Below, piece by piece: positions 8,063 to 11,144 of a stretch of DNA of 11,144 bases (position 1 is the first letter of the stretch; the number at the start of each line of letters is the position of its first letter). The stretch is from contig JAKFYO010000282.1 of assembly GCA_021730825.1 (NCBI GenBank), positions 1-11,144 of the forward strand, given 5' to 3'. The translations under genes and the position numbers were made by a program. Under the pieces are notes generated by a model. That model made no database searches. It was given only the letters and a program-made list of their open reading frames with translations, and was not told the origin of the DNA. Source of the DNA: Hyphomicrobiales bacterium (lineage in GTDB: Bacteria; Pseudomonadota; Alphaproteobacteria; Rhizobiales; Xanthobacteraceae).

Positions 8063-8165
8063 AAGTGCTTTGGTTCGATCACGCGCTTGTGCCAAGGAGT
8101 GAGGACTTCGTGCGTTGCACAAGGCGGCCTTTCCATTAGCATCCGCGCAATCAGATGGGCGTCCA

Positions 8166-9959
8166 ATGAATAACGATCCGCACGCGCTACAAGCCGGCAC
8201 GGTAATCGCCGGTTATCGCATCGTCCGCGTCCTCGGCGCGGGCGGCTTCGGCATCACCTATGAGGGCGAGAGCCCGGTCACGGGCCGCCGCGTCGCGATC
8301 AAGGAATTTTTCCCGCGCGGGATCGCGTCCCGCAAAGGCGCCACCGAAATCATCTATGCCGAACGCGACACCGAGCTCGTTAGCTGGGCGCTGAAGCGGT
8401 TCGAGTCCTCGACCACCGAGCAATGCCGCCTCAAGCACCCGAACATCGTCGAGGTGTTTCACTATCTCGCGGACAACGACACCGGCTACATGTTCATGGA
8501 CTACGTCGAAGGCAAAACCTTCGAGCAGTGGCTCCGTGACCGGCCGAACCTGCCGACAGTCGAAGAAATTCGTCCGATGCTGGAGCCGGTGATCGACGCG
8601 CTAGATTACCTGCACTCGATGAATTTCATTCATCGAGACATCGCGCCAGACAACATCATGATCACCTCGGACGGCCGTCCGGTGATCATCGACTTTGGCG
8701 CGATCAAGATTATCGAGAACCGCACGCTCTTGCAGGCGAAGACCGTGCATTCCTTCATGGTCGGCAAGCAGCATTATTCGCCGCCGGAGCAGACCCGCGA
8801 AGGCGAGACGCTGGATGCGCGCGCCGACATCTATGCGCTTGGCGCCGTGTTCTATCGCGCGCTGGCCGGCAAGCCGCCGGCTGACACCGAAGAGCGCGCC
8901 CGCAAGATTGCCTTCGGCGAAGGCGACTCGCTCGAGCCGCTTGCCAAGGCCGCGCCGCATGTGCCGGAAGCCATCGCGAAGGCTATCGAGAAGGCTCTCG
9001 CGTTCCGCGCCAACGAGCGGCAGAGCTCGATCGAGGAATTGCGCGAAGCCATCGGCTGGCAGGGCATGTCGAGCTCGAACGCGCCGACCAGGCCCGTGCG
9101 CAGCGCGTCGAGCACGCCGCCGAACCCGTCTTATATTTCGCCTTCCGCCGCGAAGGTCGCGAGCGGCAAGCGTTCCATGGGCAAGCGCTGGGCCGCGATT
9201 GCGGCTGCACTGGTGGTTCTCGTCGTCGGTTCCGCGTTCGCGATGATGTCGTTCCGCGGCAGCGATCCGCAGCTTGCCGTGGTGACGCCGCAGCAGCAGT
9301 CCGCGAAGACAGAGGTGCCGAACCAGCAACAGGTGGCCGTCGTCGAGCAGCCGAAAACGCAAGTTCAGCAGCCGCGCGTGGAAGCGCCGCCGGCAATGCA
9401 GATGCCGCCGGTCGATCCGCAGGCGGAGGCCCGCCGCGATTTCGAACTCGCCCAGAAGGTGGACACCATGGAGGCCTATGACCTCTTCCTGTCGCGCCAT
9501 CAGGACGGCTTCTACGCGACGCTCGCCCGCGCGCAAAAGACCAAGCTTGCGATGGTCGAGCAGCAGCGTGCGGAGCAGGAACAAATTCGCGTGCAGAGGG
9601 AACTGACGCGCAATGTGATTGCCGAACTGCAACGCGTCGGCTGCGGTCCCGACCAGAACGACGGCGAATGGAACGACAATGCGCGCAAGTCGCTTGAGCT
9701 TTATAATAAGCACGCGAAGACGAAGTTTGACGCCAATCCGAACGAGCAACTGCTTGGCGCGTTGAAAGAGCGCGATGCCCGCGTCTGTCCGCTGACCTGC
9801 CGTCCGGGCTTCCGGGTGCAGAACAACGCCTGTGTCGCGATCCCACAGCAGGTGCAGCAGCGTCCGCAACAGCAGCCGCAGTATCAGCAGCAGCAACAGC
9901 AGCCGGCGTTCCAGCCGCGCGGTACGATCTGCGTACGCGGCATCTGCGTCGGCAACTAA
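8166..9959 (+). CDS. Membrane-anchored Ser/Thr protein kinase with Cys- and Gln-rich C-terminal region
   Basis: A Hanks-type Ser/Thr kinase of 597 residues. The N-terminal kinase domain (about 13-295) has all key elements: glycine loop LGAGGFGIT (23-31), VAIK with Lys46, catalytic loop HRDIAPDN with Asp158 and Asn163, and DFG at 176-178. YSPPEQ (204-209) and DIYALGAVFYRALAGKPP (221-238) follow. After a Ser/Pro linker comes one transmembrane helix (341-363), then a Pro/Gln-rich stretch and a helical segment (EAYDLFLSRHQDGFYATLARAQ, about 436-457, shortened here in sense to EAYDLFLSRHQDGFYA). A domain like the peptidoglycan-binding-like modules of Bradyrhizobium caspase-like proteins spans about 485-557 (GCGPDQNDGEW, ARVCPLTC). 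Six cysteines (493, 541, 545, 556, 589, 594) lie on the presumed periplasmic side, with only Cys87 on the kinase side. ATG 8166 is chosen over an in-frame TTG at 8115; its ribosome binding site is weak. A faint TTGCAC-16-TAGCAT promoter lies at 8115-8142. Substrates are unknown. Confidence 0.92.
   Translation: MNNDPHALQAGTVIAGYRIVRVLGAGGFGITYEGESPVTGRRVAIKEFFPRGIASRKGATEIIYAERDTELVSWALKRFESSTTEQCRLKHPNIVEVFHYLADNDTGYMFMDYVEGKTFEQWLRDRPNLPTVEEIRPMLEPVIDALDYLHSMNFIHRDIAPDNIMITSDGRPVIIDFGAIKIIENRTLLQAKTVHSFMVGKQHYSPPEQTREGETLDARADIYALGAVFYRALAGKPPADTEERARKIAFGEGDSLEPLAKAAPHVPEAIAKAIEKALAFRANERQSSIEELREAIGWQGMSSSNAPTRPVRSASSTPPNPSYISPSAAKVASGKRSMGKRWAAIAAALVVLVVGSAFAMMSFRGSDPQLAVVTPQQQSAKTEVPNQQQVAVVEQPKTQVQQPRVEAPPAMQMPPVDPQAEARRDFELAQKVDTMEAYDLFLSRHQDGFYATLARAQKTKLAMVEQQRAEQEQIRVQRELTRNVIAELQRVGCGPDQNDGEWNDNARKSLELYNKHAKTKFDANPNEQLLGALKERDARVCPLTCRPGFRVQNNACVAIPQQVQQRPQQQPQYQQQQQQPAFQPRGTICVRGICVGN
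9846..9902 (+). repeat. CAG/CAA-rich polyglutamine-coding tract
   Basis: About 57 bp within the kinase gene is dominated by CAG and CAA codons encoding residues 561-579, with the pattern QQVQQRPQQQPQYQQQQQQ. The mixed codons and the V, R, P and Y interruptions make it a low-complexity tract rather than a pure microsatellite, though it could still vary in length between strains. It lies in the predicted periplasmic part, between the Cys-containing domain and the last two cysteines. Confidence 0.85.
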
Positions 9960-9978
9960 GCTCCCATTATCTGAAACG

Positions 9979-10011
9979 AAAAAGGGCCGAAGCATCGCTT
10001 CGGCCCTTTTT
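9979..10011. terminator. Bidirectional Rho-independent terminator between the kinase gene and bfr
   Basis: AAAAAGGGCCGAAGC and GCTTCGGCCCTTTTT form a perfect 15-bp stem around an ATC loop. The T-run on one strand and the A-run on the other give a U-tract in both directions. It lies 20 bp after the kinase stop codon (plus strand) and 20 bp after the bfr stop codon (minus strand), so it fits termination of both convergent genes. Confidence 0.95.
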
Positions 10012-10031
10012 GTATTTGCTTTGTAAGCGCT

Positions 10032-10514
10032 TTAGTCGTCACTCAATTTGCCAATATGCTTTTGTGAGTAGAGTTCGAGGCCAACGCTTTCGACAAGACC
10101 GAGCTGCGTCTCGAGAAAGTCGATGTGGCCTTCTTCGTCGGTCATCAACTGCTCGAAGAGGTTCATCGACGGAAGGTCTTTCACCTCGCGGCAGTAGATC
10201 GCGGCTTCCTGGTAGAGCGCGCGCGCGCCGTACTCGGCTTTGAGGTCGGCCTCGAGCACTTCCTTGACGTTCTGGCCGATGCGGATCGGGTCCAGCGTCT
10301 GCATGTTCGGCAGACCCTCAAGGAAGATGATGCGGGTGGTGAATTTGTCCGCGTGCTGCATCTCCTCGATCGATTCCGCGCGCCACTTCTTCGCGAGATC
10401 GAGGAAACCCCAGTCGTCGAGCAAACGGTAGTGAATCCAGTACTGGTTGATCGCGGTCAGCTCCGAACGGAGCCCCTTGTTGAGATATTCGATAACCTTG
10501 GGATCGCCCTTCAT
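10032..10514 (-). CDS. bfr: Bacterioferritin
   Basis: Cytosolic iron-storage protein that assembles into a 24-subunit heme-containing shell, oxidises Fe(II) and stores it as a ferric mineral core. At 160 residues it has the normal length. All dinuclear ferroxidase ligands sit at the canonical positions: Glu18, Glu51, His54, Glu94, Glu127 and His130, with Tyr25 nearby. Met52, the axial heme ligand, is present, so this is a true heme bacterioferritin rather than a heme-free ferritin. The start ATG (10512-10514) has a good AAGGAG ribosome binding site (10522-10527). A perfect Irr-box palindrome lies 38-52 bp upstream, over a candidate promoter, which suggests repression when iron is scarce. The gene is downstream of bfd on the same strand (102-bp gap) and ends at the bidirectional terminator shared with the kinase gene. 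Confidence 0.98.
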   Translation of the reverse strand: MKGDPKVIEYLNKGLRSELTAINQYWIHYRLLDDWGFLDLAKKWRAESIEEMQHADKFTTRIIFLEGLPNMQTLDPIRIGQNVKEVLEADLKAEYGARALYQEAAIYCREVKDLPSMNLFEQLMTDEEGHIDFLETQLGLVESVGLELYSQKHIGKLSDD

Positions 10515-10548
10515 GGCGCCGCTCCTTCAAGAAACAGGTGATGAAACT

Positions 10549-10577
10549 AAATTAGAATAATTCTAAGGAGAACGCAA
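10549..10577 (-). promoter_or_regulatory. Candidate bfr promoter
   Basis: On the minus strand TTGCGT (10572-10577) and TAATTT (10549-10554) are separated by 17 bp. Both hexamers are weak matches to sigma-70. The Irr-box palindrome fills the spacer and enters the -10 element, as expected for a repressor site. A TAATCT hexamer sits at the same offset from the bfd Irr box (10939-10944), which gives this placement some support. Confidence 0.35.
10552..10566. promoter_or_regulatory. Perfect Irr box (iron control element) upstream of bfr
   Basis: TTAGAATAATTCTAA is a perfect 15-bp palindrome around a single central base. It matches the TTAGAA-N3-TTCTAA core of the rhizobial Irr box. It lies 38-52 bp upstream of the bfr start codon. 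Irr is known in rhizobia to build up when iron or heme is low and to repress bacterioferritin genes at such sites. Confidence 0.88.
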
Positions 10578-10616
10578 TGCGTCTTCCGAGGTTCCGAAAC
10601 GGCTGAAAATAAAGGC

Positions 10617-10913
10617 TTATTCGGCAGCGACGAGCGCCGTGCCGGCCGGAAGCGGCTCGATGGCGGCATTGAGCGCGTCAGCGATTTTGGCGGCTCCACA
10701 GGCGCTGTTTGCGGCGACAGGGCATGCCCCGCAAGCGTTGCGGCCGAGCGCCTCGTCCATGATCGAGCGGATGGTGCGGGCGCAGGTACCGCATTTTGGG
10801 CTGCAACCGAGGCACTTGTAGACCTCGAAGGTCGAACGCGGCGCGCCTTCGCTCCGCGCGCAGGACTCGCGGATTTGCGCTTCGGTCAGACAGTTGCAGG
10901 AGCAGACGATCAC
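10617..10913 (-). CDS. bfd: Bacterioferritin-associated ferredoxin with Cys-containing C-terminal extension
   Basis: A small [2Fe-2S] ferredoxin that docks on bacterioferritin and passes electrons to its core, releasing stored iron as Fe(II). The cluster ligands fit the BFD domain: Cys4 and Cys6 (MIVCSCNCLT) and Cys41 and Cys44 (SPKCGTCAR), with additional Cys8, Cys18, Cys34 and Cys37. The start is GTG at 10911-10913, with a weak GGGA upstream; the nearby ATGs are out of frame and would lose the CxC motif. At 98 residues it is about 34 longer than the 64-residue E. coli protein. The extra C-terminal part carries Cys61, Cys64 and Cys72 (ACGACPVAANSAC) and then an Ala-rich tail. It lies just upstream of its partner bfr on the same strand, and an Irr box sits 29-43 bp before its start codon. 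Confidence 0.93.
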   Translation of the reverse strand: MIVCSCNCLTEAQIRESCARSEGAPRSTFEVYKCLGCSPKCGTCARTIRSIMDEALGRNACGACPVAANSACGAAKIADALNAAIEPLPAGTALVAAE

Positions 10914-10941
10914 TGGCGCATCCCGGCAAGCTTTTCATAGA

Positions 10942-10956
10942 TTAGAATTTTTCTAA
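10942..10956. promoter_or_regulatory. Perfect Irr box (iron control element) upstream of bfd
   Basis: TTAGAATTTTTCTAA has perfect 6-bp arms around TTT and is almost the same as the bfr site (13 of 15 positions). It lies 29-43 bp upstream of the bfd GTG, at the same offset to a TAATYT hexamer as in bfr. This supports parallel control of storage and release genes by Irr. Confidence 0.85.
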
Positions 10957-11144
10957 GCTATTGAACTTGCTCGCTAATTTCTGGCAGACCGTTGGCACGC
11001 CCGTCAAGCGCGCCACCGATTTATCCTTAGCGTCTGCTAGCCGCCGCCAATCGCCGTGGTTTCATTTTCGAAAGCGAAGTGTCTGAAACGGCAAAGGGAT
11101 TCAGACCTGTCCACAGGCACCGGCAAAATTCCAGCCAAGGATAT
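10957..11144. other. Gene-free right end with inverted repeats; possible start of a plus-strand gene beyond the window
   Basis: I find no coding frame with convincing features in this stretch. It holds GTCTGAA (11081-11087) paired with TTCAGAC (11100-11106), a perfect 7-bp inverted repeat with a 12-bp loop. Directly adjoining it is CCTGT-CC-ACAGG (11106-11117). The last bases, CCAAGGATAT, contain AAGGA, which would be well placed as the ribosome binding site for a plus-strand gene starting just past the edge. In that case the repeats would be in its promoter or leader. Both interpretations are guesses from position. Confidence 0.35.

Noticed and set aside
8062..8089. CAAGTGC and GCGCTTG inverted repeat beside the Irr box
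   Set aside because: One mismatch in 7-bp arms with a 14-bp loop is expected by chance in this sequence, and it matches no known operator.
8099..8139. Short frame VRCTRRPFH from GTG 8110 preceded by AAGGAG
   Set aside because: The 10-nt spacing is long, the start is GTG, only nine codons follow, and nothing links it to the kinase start.
8155..8169. Four-codon frame MGVQ overlapping the kinase ATG as ATGA
   Set aside because: No ribosome binding site and too short to separate from chance.
8601..9995. Long open frame (464 codons) on the minus strand opposite the kinase gene
   Set aside because: It is antisense to a clear kinase, runs through the terminator hairpin, and has Leu/Arg-rich low complexity that mirrors the Gln-rich tract.
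11106..11117. TGTCCACAG near the right end as a DnaA box or replication origin sign
   Set aside because: It differs from the TTATNCACA consensus at its first positions, only one copy is present, and there is no AT-rich unwinding region.

Overview
The window looks like chromosomal DNA of an alphaproteobacterium of the order Hyphomicrobiales (Rhizobiales), probably near Bradyrhizobium, Afipia or Rhodopseudomonas. The reasons are a GC-rich composition, proteins typical of that group, and three copies of a TTAGAA-N3-TTCTAA type operator that matches the Irr box (iron control element) of rhizobial iron regulation. The placement is an inference from content; no ribosomal or other marker gene is present. 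I see no tRNA, rRNA, CRISPR array, insertion sequence or phage gene.

Layout. Positions 1-3109 (minus strand) hold an exported protein of unknown function, cut by the window edge, preceded by an AsmA-family envelope protein. A divergent intergenic region of about 150 bp leads into acetoacetyl-CoA synthetase (3262-5223, plus strand), whose stop codon overlaps that of a convergent gene. That gene and its upstream partner (5220-7940, minus strand) are the permease and periplasmic binding protein of a ferric-iron ABC transporter; no ATPase gene lies beside them. A 225-bp divergent region with a degenerate Irr box and a direct repeat separates the transporter from a membrane-anchored Ser/Thr protein kinase (8166-9959, plus strand). 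The kinase has a Cys-containing, Gln-rich part that is probably periplasmic. A strong bidirectional terminator ends both the kinase gene and bacterioferritin (bfr, 10032-10514, minus strand). Upstream of bfr is bfd, bacterioferritin-associated ferredoxin (10617-10913, minus strand). Each has a perfect Irr-box palindrome just upstream. The last 188 bp contain no gene but carry inverted repeats, and the final bases may be the ribosome binding site of a plus-strand gene beyond the edge.

How it fits together. The right half (5.2-11 kb) reads as an iron-homeostasis island: ferric import (FbpA/FbpB), storage (Bfr) and release of stored iron (Bfd), apparently tied together by Irr. The kinase sits inside this island, and its promoter region is shared with the iron transporter and its Irr box. 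That makes an iron-responsive envelope kinase the most interesting untested possibility here. The left half is ordinary envelope and short-chain carbon metabolism.
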